Below are positions 39,501 through 50,966 of a stretch of 64,000 bases of DNA, piece by piece. The translations under genes and the position numbers were made by a program. Numbering within the stretch: the stretch's first letter is position 1; every line of letters begins with the position of its first letter. Source of the DNA: Pycnococcus provasolii. Taxonomy: Eukaryota > Chlorophyta > Pseudoscourfieldiophyceae > Pseudoscourfieldiales. Location: assembly GCA_049487715.1 (NCBI GenBank), contig CP150551.1:868001-932000 (forward strand). Direction: 5' to 3'. Under the pieces are notes generated by a model. It had not been told where the DNA came from. It saw only the letters and a program-made list of their open reading frames with translations, and ran no database searches.

Positions 39501-42331
39501 CCGTGTTCTTCCCGACTCCGTGTACGAGAGGGCACGCAACCTTTTCGACGAGGTGCTGACGCCTGCAATTGCTGAGCACGGGTCGATGGAATCCGCCGTG
39601 CTGCTTCGCCTCACTTCGCTCTCCAAGCAGCTGATGGAGATTGTTGCAAAGGAGGAGTGCGGCGTGTGGAACGGGCTGAGCCGCATGCCCGAGGAAGCTG
39701 CGGAGTCGAGCCGCAAGGCTCTGTGTGAGCTCTGCGAGCTTGTGAATGCCCCAGAGAGCATTTCGGCGCACGAGATGATCTCCAGTGACATTACTGGAAC
39801 TCTGTTCGCCTTCCTGACGGTGAAGTCGGACATTTCCGACACGCGATCGAGCACGGACGCGGACGTGGACGCCACCGCGCTTGGTCTAGGGGAGGATGCT
39901 ACGCCGCTCCCATCCGTCTGCGAGAAAGAGGCATCGAGGCTGCGCCGCCAGCACCGCGTGGAACTCTTCTCTCGCGCGCTTTTCCTGACGGAGAGCGTCA
40001 ACGGAACCCTTTCGGCGATCGTGGGGCGTCTGCAGGCGGCGGTGGCATCATCAACAGCTGCCGACGCCGCCAAGGCGATGCAGCGGCAGGCGAGGGCTGC
40101 GTCCGCGGCAGGATCGGCACCCTCGAGTGGTGGCGTTGGCCGAGGTGGCGGCGACGGAGACTACGGCCCACTACACGACGCGCCAACTCTCAGCGTGCAC
40201 GACGGCCTGCGCCTTCTCACGCATCCGCTGAGCCTTAAGCTCGAGCCACACCCTCTAGCCCTGGGCAAGCTGCGCGACTTTGGTGGAGCACGCGTGCAAG
40301 TTGAGCCACTGGTCACCGCAGCTCAGCTGAACGAATCGCTCGCGCCGCACTGCCCTCTGCGCTGGTACGAGATGCCGCGCGACACGCTCGCATTCTACCG
40401 GACGATGCACACCGGTCCCTTGACGCTCAGGGCACTTCCAGCGGCGTCTACACCTCCGTCAAGCGGTCGTCGCGGCCGCGGCGGTGATCCGGTAGCGGCG
40501 GCGGCTGACAGCCACAACCTCGTTCCCCTGGGGAGCGCGCCGATGCCATGCGCCGGGCCCGGTCTCTTCCACTTCATCGGGACGAATGGCAGGGCCGAAA
40601 GTGTTCGATACGTTAACCCCGCTCTCGTTGGCCTCATTGCGGTTCGCAGCAGCGACGATGAAACCAACTCCGTGTCTCCGCTGCTGTCAAGCCGACGTGG
40701 TGGCATGATGGGAGGTGACGGATACGGTGGCGGCTCGTCGGCGACCGCGTCTCGCATGCGCCGTGCAGCAGACGCCGTGAAGATGGACGGTTCGACGCAC
40801 GGCGGTCTGCGCGTGCATGCAACGCGCTGCGCGACGAGGCCGTGGGTTGCGATTGACACCGGCTGCCACATGCGCGTCACGCACTACGCCGTTGCGCGTG
40901 TCCCGTGCACGACAGCTGGCGTACCCTACGGTGGAGTTCGCAGCACGCCAAGTGCGTCATCGCGTGGACGTAATAGCGCCTCGGCAGCCTCCACTGCATC
41001 TGACGGCGCGTCTTTGAGCGGCTGGACATTCGAGGGCAGCGACGACGGCTTTGAGTGGCACGTGCTGCACACAGCCTACAGCGACGACGCGTCGGTGCGG
41101 GCTGCACATCGCATCGGCGGCGCCTATCGGCCTGGATACCTGTACTCTCTTGACGAGAGCTCTGTAGCTGCACACGCCAAAGCTTCGGCTGCGGCAGGTG
41201 CCGCCGCGCCTGTGCCACCGCCCCCTTCTCGACCATCCACGGCAATGCGATATTTCCGCCTGCGATCCCTGCAGCAGCACACTATGCTCGTGGTATCTGG
41301 CCTCGAGCTGTATGGAGTTGTGGAGGGTGCTACTGACGTTGCCAACCTCGCGCTTTGGGTTCCGGCGGCAACGTCAGTGCCACCCAGCGATCGCGTTGGT
41401 ATCGTCGACGCGTCGCGACGCGGCGCTGGCGCAAGTCTCGGCCCCGGCGGTCGAAGGGAATCCGCCACATCGCAGAGTGTGCCGACGAATGTGAAATTAG
41501 GCGATCCCGTGATGGCACCTCGCAAGGAGGGCGGTAGCAATTACTTCCGCCTTGCGCGTGTTACCGGTTCGTCTGGCGCGGAAAGCAGTCCGGCGAAAAA
41601 GACTGGGCGCCGTAGCGGGCGAAGCGCGCATACGGCGCCAACCGCTGGTAGCGAGGCTCGCTACCACGTGAGATTCCTAGACGAAGGTTACCAAGGTCGC
41701 GCTTCCATAGCCAGCAACCTTAAGCGCAGCGAGTTACGCGTGCCAGCCACCTGGGTACTCCAGGATCTCACTGGTGATCGTCCGCCGCACGCAGGTGTGC
41801 CTAACGTGGAGGCGGCTGATGCAGGCGGGCGTGGATCCAGATCAAAGCGGTCCGCATCACATCGTGATGCAGCAGATGCGCCGAAACCTCCACCGTCAAA
41901 GCGTGGTCGTCGATCGGGCGGAGACGGCAGTGGTAAGAACAGTGGTGGCGCCACGACGACGACGGGCACCGCCGACGATCCCTCGAAGGCTACGGGGCGT
42001 CCGCGACGAAGCGCACGAGTGGCTATGGCGGAAGCGGAACGTCCCGCGACTCGAGCGAGCAGTCGGCATGCGGGTGCCGGTGCGGGTGCCGGTGCGGGTG
42101 CCGGTGCGGGTGCCGGTGCAGGCGCAGATGCGGGCACCGCTGCCACCTTGGCACAAGGCAAGGCATCAGGACGGCGTGGCAATACTGACGCGGAGGATCG
42201 TGCCATCGCTATCTTCCTGATAGAATCTGAGCGCTCCGATGGCATGACCCCAAGGCTCGATTTATATTTACGTCGTGCTGGTATGATGGATGACTACATG
42301 GATGATGACGACGATGTACATCATGAAGTTT

Positions 42332-42368
<37 letters not shown>

Positions 42369-45300
42369 CGACGACGACGACGGTCATGATGATGACGACG
42401 ACGACGGTCATGATGACGACGACGACGACGACGGTCATGACGACGACGACGACGGTGAGGAGGCTGACATGGTCGAGGAGATGGGCCTTGTTCGTGAGCA
42501 GGTGATGCGACACATGATTTCGGATGATGAGCTCGAGCCCGCAGAAGAGATGCTCGCAGCGGATGGTGGTGCATCGGCTGAGCTCGAAGGGCACCGCGTG
42601 CGTGCAACTCGCGATCGTCGAAACGCTCTTGCCTCCGTGTTACAAGAGGTGCGCGATGGGGTGCGCGGTGCCGCAAGGCGCAGTGGTGCAGCCTCGCGAC
42701 GTGCGGCAGCGGTTGACGCGGCGGTGACGCGTGCGGTGGAGTCGGGAGCAGGCGGCCCATCCGCGATGGACCCTCGCACGTACACTCTCTATACACCAAC
42801 CTACTCGCCCACGGCTACGGCATACATGCCATCCATATCAGCCATGCCATCGTATCGACCATCATCGCCTCCCATGGGGCAGGAGACGCTCGTGGTGCGC
42901 GGGCAATCTGGCGACCCATTGCCGGAGAGTTTGCCTAGCTTGCTGCGTGGACTGTCTCGCTCTCCGACTCGTGCCGCCGCTGCAGCTGTGCAAGCTGCCG
43001 CCACAGGTGCGGGTGCAGGAGGTGGTGGCGGCGGTGGAGATGGTGCAGGAGGTGGCGCAGGTATTCGTCCAGATGGCATGCCCTCGAGCGGATATCCACG
43101 CGGCGCGCGGCCCCTCTTTGGCGGCAGCGGAGTGGCCACACTGGGAGCCTTTGCTAGCGCCGAGCGCGTTCCTGGCACGCCACCGTTCCCGTCGAGCCAA
43201 ACGCTGCAGCGATCGTGGAGCGGATTGACGGTGATGCCCCGTGCGGTGCTTCGCGGCGCTTTCAGCTCCATCATTGCTGGAGGGGAGGAGGACGTGCTCA
43301 ATCTTGGCGTCGTCGAGCAAGAGGTGCCAACGCCACCGGAGCTCGTTTCCGGTGCGCCTGTGGATGCCACGAGCAATCAGCACATGTCCGCTGCGGGAGC
43401 GCCATCCGCCAGCGCCGGCGCTGCCGCAGCTGCAGCTGGCATTTCCGGCCCAGTTGCAGCAGCCTCGCTCCCAAGACTTGCCTTCTATCTGTTCGTGGAC
43501 GCCGCCAGCATCTTTGCGTCTATCCTTGACGCGAACCCGTCAGCGGCACGAGCTATGGGCTTCAACACGCACGGCTACGGCGTGAACTTTACCACGGCGG
43601 AGCGCACAGCGCTGCGGCACTTGAATGGAGCTTACCGCATGCACCCTAACGAAAGCCTTCTCGCCACTCTTCGTCGCATCTCGAAGCGCATTGTGGCTCG
43701 CATGCGACGCCGCGTGCTTCGCCAGCGTCAGCAAGGAGATGGCGGAGAGGCGGCAGCCGCCGCGACAGCGGGAACGGAGGCGACATCTGACGCGGCATCG
43801 GCGGCACCATCCATCTCGTCGATGATTGGCCGGCACCCTGCGGTGCTGTGGAACGCGAGCGTGACACTGCTGTATCGCCCGCTGGGACCGGGCGAGAATG
43901 CCGAGTTTGCGCCAGGGTCGGACGATCCGAGCGCGGCTAGCCTGGCATCGGTGATGGAGCAGGTGATATCCGAGGGAGCGCCGTCGGCATGCGCTGGCGC
44001 GAACGACATCCGACGAGCGACGCTCGAGAGGATGACGACGTCCGCCGGCGGCCTCGACTCGCCCGAGGAGGATTACGATGGACTGGGTGCGCTTGCGGAG
44101 TGCGACGAAGGCGACCTCGACGAGTCTCACGATTGGGACGAGCTGCGCCAGAGCCTCGTGGATCCCGCACCCGTGGTGCGAGGCGTCGACAGCGGCAAGA
44201 CGCTGCCGCTCCTGTCGAGCGACATCTGGCTTGATTGCACGCGCACGATGCGCGTGGGTGCCTGGGTTCGCCGCGCTTTTGGGGTGGAGCACGAGACGAC
44301 GAGCCCGATGCTTCGCCTGCTCGTGCTGCTTTCCAATCTCAGCCGCCTACGCGGATGGGAGGTGAATGGTGCGGGCAGCGCATCGGCGGCGGCCGCGTCG
44401 GTGGCGTCGGCGCCGCTGCGAGCGGTAATTTCGTGGGATGTGCCAATGCTCGCCGACCGCGTGCGGGCGGAACTTTCCGACGCCGTGAGCGTGATGGCAT
44501 GCGCGCTGCCTCCATGGGCGCTGGTCGTGAGCGTTCGCCTCGCGCCTCTCCTGCCTCTCTCGGTGCGCGAGACGATGCTCGCACTGTCGATGCTCGGGCT
44601 GAGCCGAGCAGCGCATCGCCTGCAAAGCGCACCGCGGGTGGTGCTTCAAGGGCTCAGCGTGACGGCGGGAGGTGACGGTGGTCTCTACGCATCTGGCGGC
44701 GCCTCACGAGGTGGAGGTGCCGGAGGAGCGGGCGGCTCGGGCGCCGGCGGTGGCTCGGGTGCCGACGGACGCGACGGGCCCATGAGCATATACGGACGCC
44801 AGATTGGGCTTTACGCCGGCCCTGGCAGCGCGCCTCGCGACGCGGTGTTAGGCACGCTGAAGAAGATGCGCTTCGTGGTGGATCGCGAGCCCGTACTTCC
44901 CTGGGCCAAGAGCCTGATGCGCGTGCCAGAGACGCGGCGCACGGAGATGGAGGTTGCGTTCCGAGGCGAGCGCGGCTTTGGCGTCGGCGTGACGCTCGAG
45001 TGGTACGCGATGGTGGCTAGCCGCCTGACAAGCCGCCTCGAGAACGACTCGGTGCCAATGTGGACGACAAGCCAGCACATCAACGACCTTGCCGTGGAGC
45101 TCGTCTGCGACGGCGGCTTGCATCCTGCGGCGCTTCCAGACGACATTCTCGAGTTGCGCGGCGACTCGGATCCCGTTGGCGCCGCTGACCACCTAGCGCT
45201 CTGGAAGGCTGCAGCGATGGAGGAGGCGGACGGCGACAGCCCCCCGCCTGCTGACGCGTCGATGATCCCCTCGTCCGCGGGTGGTCACCACCATCACCAC

Positions 45301-46734
45301 CACCACCGCCGCCGCAAGGGCTCGAAGCGTGCAAGCGCGGGTGCCGGCGGTGGCCACGAGGGCTCTGGCACCGCGACGTGCCCCGGCGAAGTTTCGCCGT
45401 TCTTGCCGTCAACCCGTGATGCGCCCGCCACCATCCCTCGCTCTCGTCCACACGGACATGCGGCGGCAAGGTCTGCCCAGAATGCCGAGCGTGCGGCTGT
45501 CACGCGCGAGGTGCTCGAGCGCTTCGAGCTGCTCGGCCAGCTGTACGGCAAGGCGATTGCCGATGCGCGAACGTTTCCCGTCGTGCTGAGCGCTCCCTTC
45601 CTACGCCTGTGCATGGGCCAGACGCCTCGCCTGGATGATTTTCACGGCGTGAAGGCTCTTGGCAGCGTGCCTCAGCACTTGCTGGAGCTCACGGAGATGG
45701 TTGCTCGCCGCGATGCTGCGGCGCACCGCCTCAGCGTTGCGCACGCGTCCCTCGCGGCGCTCGAGGGTGACGCGACGCAGGGTGCCGCAAGACGGGCGAA
45801 TGCGCTTGTGATGGCGCGCGCTGAGGTTTCCGAGGCTCTGCAGGAGAGCGCCGAGGCGATGGAGCGCCTGCACAACGCGCTTGTGATGGACGGCGACATG
45901 TATCTCTACAGCTTCGTGGCGCCATCCAACCCGCGACGTGCTCTGCGACCTGGCGGCGAGATGGAGGATGTCACGACGGAGAACGTGAGAGCGTACGTGA
46001 TGCTTGCGACGCAGTACCTGTGCATGACATCTATGTCGCGTCAGGCGGCGGCTTTCCGCCAAGGTTTCAGCACGGTGTGTGCTAGCTTGGTGGGAGGTGG
46101 CGGTGACGACGTTCCTGGTGGTGGTGGTGGTGGCGGTGGTGGATCGGCTGCTGCGACGACGACGGCAGCTGCAGAAGCTGCTGTTGGTGCGGCGGCTGCG
46201 GGAGCGGCGGCTGTTGGTGCGGCAGCTGCTGCCACGACGACGGCGGCTGCGGCTGTCACTGGCGAAACCGCTGCTGACGAGGTTGCTTGCAAGAGCATGC
46301 CAGCAACGAGCGCCGCCATGCTTGCGCTGCGTCTTCTGACGCCTGCGGAGTGGAACCACCTCGCCGCCGGCGACGGCGACGTTGCATGGGATGCCGCGAC
46401 GCTGGAGGAGTGCCTCGTTGCGACGAATGGCTACGACAAGCGCAGTCCGCCATTCCGCTTCCTGATTGCGGAGCTTGCGGAGATGAATGTCAGCGAGCGT
46501 CGCGCATTTCTGAAGTTTGCCACGGGAACTCCGCACCTGCCAGCCGGCGGCCTGTCCGCGCTGCGTCCTCCTCTGACGGTGGTGGAGAAGCGTGGTGCTG
46601 GCGACGATGCGCTGACGAGCGTAAGCACGTGCCTGCACTTCACCAAGCTTCCTCCGTATTCGAGCCGCGAAGTGCTAAAAACGCAGCTTGCGAGGAGCAT
46701 TGCGGAGAGCGAAGGTGTCATTGATATCAGCTAA
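36562..46734 (+). CDS. Giant HECT-type E3 ubiquitin ligase, HECTD1-like
   Basis: 3390 residues in a single exon. Order: helical/ARM-like N-terminus; RanBP2-type zinc finger at ~154-183 (WACSLCTFVN...CEMCSNPRP); Gly/Ala-rich linker; ankyrin repeats ~643-763; GTNGRAESVRYVNPA block ~1340; F5/8-type galactose-binding fold ~1412-1590 (GWTFEGSDDGFEWHVLH, YFRLRSLQQH); Tudor-like domain ~1640-1737; Ala-Gly repeat; poly-Asp tract ~1917-1967; HECT ~2770-3390. The catalytic cysteine is C3357 in SVSTCLHFTKLPPYSS. The HECT domain is interrupted by a His/Arg-rich insertion (~2905-2970) and a Gly/Ala one (~3175-3235). Ankyrin plus galactose-binding plus HECT fits HECTD1; the zinc finger is unusual. It ubiquitinates unknown substrates. 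Confidence 0.85.
42328..42456 (+). repeat. GAC/GAT repeat encoding poly-Asp in the HECT gene
   Basis: Long acidic repeat broken by regularly spaced GGTCAT (Gly-His) codon pairs, residues ~1923-1965 of the HECT ligase. Confidence 0.85.
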
Positions 46735-46871
46735 AACAAAGGAGAGAGAGTGAGAGAAGAAATGAAGAGAGACTGGTCAATTACTGTAGTAGTTGTGTAT
46801 GTACACCAACAAAATGAAGGAAGGTGATTGGTGTGTGTGTGTGGGTTAAAAAAAACAAAAGAAAAACAACA

Positions 46872-46903
<32 letters not shown>

Positions 46904-47144
46904 AATAGTAAAGAATCAACCACCATCAATCAATTCAGAATAAAGAATACCTCTTGTAAGAGTAGCCTTTCTTTTATACTTTTTTTCTGATTTTGGTGTC
47001 TGGTGACCCTACAAAAATGATAGAAAGAACGGAAGGTGTTGTTGTTGTTGTTGTTGTTGTTGTTGAATGGCAAGTTTCTTTACCAAAAAAAAGAAAAACA
47101 CCTATTTGTTGTCCACCAAGGTAAGGCGCGCGTGTTCAACATGC
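46735..47144. other. Intergenic region, convergent 3' ends
   Basis: 3' flanks of the HECT gene and psaD. TGTAA at 46955, a GAC repeat (46871-46903) and a GTT repeat (47037-47063). No gene seen. Confidence 0.5.
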
Positions 47145-48042
47145 TCAGATCTGGCTGCCGCTCGCGTTGAATCCACCACCCATGCCGCCGGTGAACTTCA
47201 CGTCAACAGGGTTGACGTTCTGTCCGATGCGGCGCATGTTCATGTTGTCGCTCACGCGGCCCTTGTTCACCTTCTCAGGGTACACACCATCCTTCGGGTG
47301 AAGGTACTGCACCTCGCCATTCGGGAACACGCGGTAGTAGCAGGCATCCGTCTTGAATTTCGTTCGCAGCTGGGTCGTCATGGCCATGCACTGCTCCTTA
47401 CGCGCAAGCTTCATCATGTTCGGGCCGCTGCGCATGATGGCGGCACCTCCCGTCGGCATCTCGAAGATCTGCTCCTTCTTTCTGTACTCGTGAAAAAAAA
47501 TTAAAAAATAAAAAGAGGAAAGTGTGTTGTGTGGTGTGAGTCGTCATGTTTCTTTCTTATAGTTGTGTTTAAGTTTTGTGTTTGCAGGTAGCACCACACC
47601 ACGCGCTTTATTTCTTGTTTTTTTTTTTGAATGGAAGAAAAACCCAAAAGAAACCTAACGACGCGCATGCGCGCGCACACGTCAACGAGGTAAATGTTCA
47701 CGACCGAGTCTTAGGGGTTCGCGCGTTCTTTTTGTTCGTATCAAGCAAAAGCCAGGGTAAGGTGCGCGCGTGCGTGCATGCATATTAGAACGTGACGTAC
47801 CCTTCCCAGGTGATGACGTAGAACTCCTCCTCGGACGCCTTGGAGAGCAGTCCTCCGGTGGAGCCTCCGAAGATGGGCGCGGGCGTCGACGGGTCGAGCG
47901 TGGGCTCGGTCCAGGGCGCCTTCTCCGCCTTCGCCTTTTTTTCCTCGGCGCGGACACGCACGGAGCGGCGGGCAGAGGAGAGCGGGCGCACGGAGCGCGA
48001 GGGGCGCAGCGAAGAGACTCGTGCAGCAGCAAGCGGCGCCAT
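47145..48042 (-). CDS. psaD: Photosystem I subunit II (PsaD)
   Basis: Stromal PSI subunit that docks ferredoxin. Exon 1 48042..47801 (80 codons plus 2 bases) and exon 2 47481..47145, phase 2, GT-AG intron 47482-47800; 192 residues. The join reads [26 protein letters not shown], the conserved PsaD sequence. Residues 1-~35 are an Ala/Ser/Arg transit peptide. Core motifs: [45 protein letters not shown]. The C-terminus has a Gly-rich extension ([14 protein letters not shown]) beyond the usual end. The plastid protein being nuclear-encoded marks the organism as a eukaryotic phototroph. It is divergent from the murC-like gene. Confidence 0.97.
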
Positions 48043-48494
48043 GGTGTTTGTTTGATCCCGCGAGTCCGCGCCAGGGGGGAGGGGGGGACCCGGACCCTCC
48101 CGCCGGGGCAGGGGAAGGAAAAGGGTTAAAGGGTCCGCCCCCGAGGCATTTAGAAGATAACGCGAAAGATTACACCGCTTTTGAAGAAAGGACGAGCAGG
48201 ATCAGACGCATCGCATCGAGAATGAGGGAGGTGGCATCGAGGAGCTGAGCTCGGCGCATTCTTGGGATACCGGTCCATATCGATCCGGTATCCCCTTTCT
48301 TGTTTTGTTCTTGTCTTTTTCCGTTTTCGGGGTTTGGCTTTTGGTTTTTTTTTTGGATTTTGTCGTTTTAGGGGTTTGGTTTTTTTGGGGTTTGGGTAGG
48401 TGTTTTGGGTTCGTTTTTGATTGGTTTATCATTTATTTGAGGACATTATTTATTTGTGTGTGTGTGCGTGTGTGCGTGCGTGTCGTGTCGTGTG
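48043..48494. other. Intergenic region between psaD and murC-like gene
   Basis: Shared upstream region of two divergent plastid-protein genes. G-rich block at 48072-48120, a 10-bp-arm hairpin at 48264-48294, then T/G-rich sequence and a TG repeat (48450-48480). Confidence 0.5.
48264..48294. promoter_or_regulatory. Perfect 10-bp inverted repeat
   Basis: GGGATACCGG, 11-base spacer, CCGGTATCCC, midway between the divergent psaD and murC-like genes. Possibly a transcription-factor site. Confidence 0.5.
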
Positions 48495-50288
48495 ATGACG
48501 ATGCGACGGCGGCCACCACCATTCTCAAATTCTGCTCACCATCGTAATAGTTTTCTCTCTTCCTTAAGAAATCTCAAAGCTTCCCCTTCGTGGCGACGAA
48601 TTTCACCTTCTGGCGTCGTCGTCAGATTCAGATTACGATGTCCTCAACGACACGTGTCTCGGGCATCAGCACTTGATGGTACCAATACAAACACACCTGG
48701 TTCTCTCAAAAGAATCCACTTCGTCGGAATCGCGGGGGCGGGACTCGCACCGCTTGCCATATGCGCGTCCACCATGGTGCCTACAAGATTTAAAGCCATC
48801 TCAGGATCAGACGCGTCGGAGTCGCCAAAGCTGCGTCGTCTCACGGAAAAACACGGCATTCTCACGTACGCTGGCTCCAACGCTGCGCACATTCAAAACA
48901 ACGTCGACGTCGTCGTAAGGTCGACAGCCGTTCCTGACGACGACGTCGAGCTTGCGACGGCACGCAAGTACGGGATACCCATCCTCTCGAGAAGTCACTT
49001 CGTTCCGGACCTGCTCGAACAGTCGCGTATCGTCGCGATCGCGGGAACGCACGGCAAAACAACCACGACGGGCATGACTGCCGTCGCGGCGGTCTATGCA
49101 CAGCCAAGCACGACGACAGTACGTGCGATTGTTGGTGGAGACGTTGCGGACTTTGGAAGCGACATGGACGGTTTCTTCTCGAACCAAGACGGCGACGTCA
49201 ACGACGGTGCTGCGAAACCCGTCGCGATTGTTGAGGCGGACGAGTACGGCGGCATGTTCGACCTGATGTCACCGCACGTTGCAGTCATAACGAGCGTTGA
49301 GTGGGAGCACGTCGACTACTATCGCACGCCGGAGTCGTACCATGCCGCCTTTGATGGCTTTGCAAGCCGTTCGCACGTGCTGCTCGCATGCGCGGACGAC
49401 GAGGGTGCGCTGGCGATTGCACGCAAACATCCCAATGCGCTGCTGTATGGCACGTCAAGAGATTGCGTGGTCGGCAACGGAGGCGGGTTTCACGTCGACG
49501 AGGAGGATCGCACGCTCACATTTTACTCCTCCTCCTCTTCTGCCGATGATGGCATACTTGTCGCCAACCTCGACGTTCCTCTTCCAGGACGGTACAACCT
49601 GCTGAATGCCGCCGCCGCCGTCGCCGCCAATGCGCTGCTCGAAATGGCCGACGAAGAGACGACGTGCACGCCGTCTCGCTCGGCGCTCGCCGCCGCGGAT
49701 GCCGCATGCCGGCGCATTGCAACCTTCCGCGGCGTGGCGCGACGCTTCGAGCTGCTCACGCCCAGCCCGCTCGTGCTCGATGACGGCGCGACGTTCGAGT
49801 TCGTCGACGACTACGCCCACCACCCGACGGAGATTGCGAGCGCGCTTTCCGCGATGCGTGAGAAGTTCGACGAGACTGCGTACGGCATTTGGGTTGTCGT
49901 ACAAGCTCACACGCAAACTCGTCTCGCTGCGATGCACGAGTCGTTCGCCGACGCGCTAGCATCTGGCGTTCCGCGCGGTTGTTGGATCTGCGTGGTGGAG
50001 ACGTTTCGAGCTCGCGACGAGGGCCGTCTTTCGCACGCCGACGGGTCGACGTTGGACGGTTCGTCTCAGCTGGACGCGCGCGCGCTGGTTGGCCGTCTGC
50101 AGGTGCTCGGTTGTTCGTCCGTGACGTACGCGTCGTCGGTTGACGACGCCATCACGAAAGTGCTGGATCGCGTCGGCACCGGTGGTGCTGCTGCGTCAAC
50201 CTCAACTCCCCGCACCGCCGTGCTAACGCTCGGCGCGGGCGACGTGACGCGCGTCGGCCGCGCGTGCGTGAAACGCTTGCAAACTTGA
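48495..50288 (+). CDS. murC: MurC-like UDP-N-acetylmuramate--alanine ligase, plastid-targeted
   Basis: 597 residues. The first ~85 residues are basic and Ser-rich, a plastid transit peptide. Then the Mur ligase domains: Rossmann IHFVGIAGAGLAPLA and the ISGSDASESP loop; ATP domain with AGTHGKTTTTGM, VEADEYGGMF and ITSVEWEHVDYY; glutamate-ligase C-domain with FVDDYAHHPTEI and VVQAHTQTRLAAM. HHPTEI and the GIAGAGL opening mark MurC (rather than MurD/E/F). The EADEY(x)xMF form resembles a bacterial subgroup distinct from E. coli MurC. Peptidoglycan synthesis genes persist in glaucophytes, some prasinophytes, charophytes and mosses for plastid division. Single exon; TGTAA at 50295 and 50314. Confidence 0.88.
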   Translation: MTMRRRPPPFSNSAHHRNSFLSSLRNLKASPSWRRISPSGVVVRFRLRCPQRHVSRASALDGTNTNTPGSLKRIHFVGIAGAGLAPLAICASTMVPTRFKAISGSDASESPKLRRLTEKHGILTYAGSNAAHIQNNVDVVVRSTAVPDDDVELATARKYGIPILSRSHFVPDLLEQSRIVAIAGTHGKTTTTGMTAVAAVYAQPSTTTVRAIVGGDVADFGSDMDGFFSNQDGDVNDGAAKPVAIVEADEYGGMFDLMSPHVAVITSVEWEHVDYYRTPESYHAAFDGFASRSHVLLACADDEGALAIARKHPNALLYGTSRDCVVGNGGGFHVDEEDRTLTFYSSSSSADDGILVANLDVPLPGRYNLLNAAAAVAANALLEMADEETTCTPSRSALAAADAACRRIATFRGVARRFELLTPSPLVLDDGATFEFVDDYAHHPTEIASALSAMREKFDETAYGIWVVVQAHTQTRLAAMHESFADALASGVPRGCWICVVETFRARDEGRLSHADGSTLDGSSQLDARALVGRLQVLGCSSVTYASSVDDAITKVLDRVGTGGAAASTSTPRTAVLTLGAGDVTRVGRACVKRLQT

Positions 50289-50966
50289 CCGCCATGTAAT
50301 TCATATAGGACACTGTAAATATACAGCTACGATACATAACCTAACCGGGTAAGTACAGTAGTGCTACCGTACTTGTGTGTGTTTCCCGTATGGGTACAGT
50401 ACAGTATCCGCCGTACTGTATGTGACCTTAAGGTAAAAGAGAGCGTTGTACCTACTGTAGACTATCATCCACCCCTCGTGAAGTCTGCCATCAACCTGAT
50501 CATCAAACAAGACGAGGACACCAACCCCCAAACGACTTCGGAGACGTCTTCTATGTAAAGTTTAATGAGCGTGTTGGCGGGGAAGGGGACGGGGAAGGGG
50601 CAGAGGGGGGACTTGATTGAATGCGGATTTTTGAAATTGTCAAATAAGTTCCACACAAGGGATCCCGCACAAACCAACCCAACCAGGGGATGGGATCCCG
50701 GGCCCCCGCGGGATCCCTTATGCGTTAGGCTCCCCTTCTTTTCCCTTTTCTTCCCTGCCCTTCCCTTCCCGCCAACGCCTTCCCTTCCCCTCCCTTTCCC
50801 TTTCCTCGTTGGCCTGTCCTTTCCCTTCCCCTGCACCGGCACCGCTTTATTTCCCTCGTCGTGGTACCCGCGTGCGTGTGGGCATTTCAACTTCAACTTG
50901 TATTTTGTATTTCACTCGCCCTTCACTCACTCTGTGTGTGCCTCTCTCTTACTTTTCATTTTCAGT
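50289..50966. other. Intergenic region with palindromes
   Basis: Cluster of TACAGTA/TACTGTA motifs at 50353-50425, G-rich repeats (50578-50610) and three GGGATCCC sites (50661-50718), two of which form a hairpin. Leads into the coiled-coil gene at 50967. Confidence 0.5.
50295..50318 (+). promoter_or_regulatory. TGTAA polyadenylation signals
   Basis: Two TGTAA sites shortly after the murC-like stop. Confidence 0.5.

Noticed and set aside
42209-42799. Minus-strand frame rich in His/Arg opposite the HECT poly-Asp tract
   Set aside because: Complement of a trinucleotide repeat; composition explained by the repeat.
46871-46903. Repetitive GAC array as a CRISPR-like or structured array
   Set aside because: Simple trinucleotide microsatellite without spacers.
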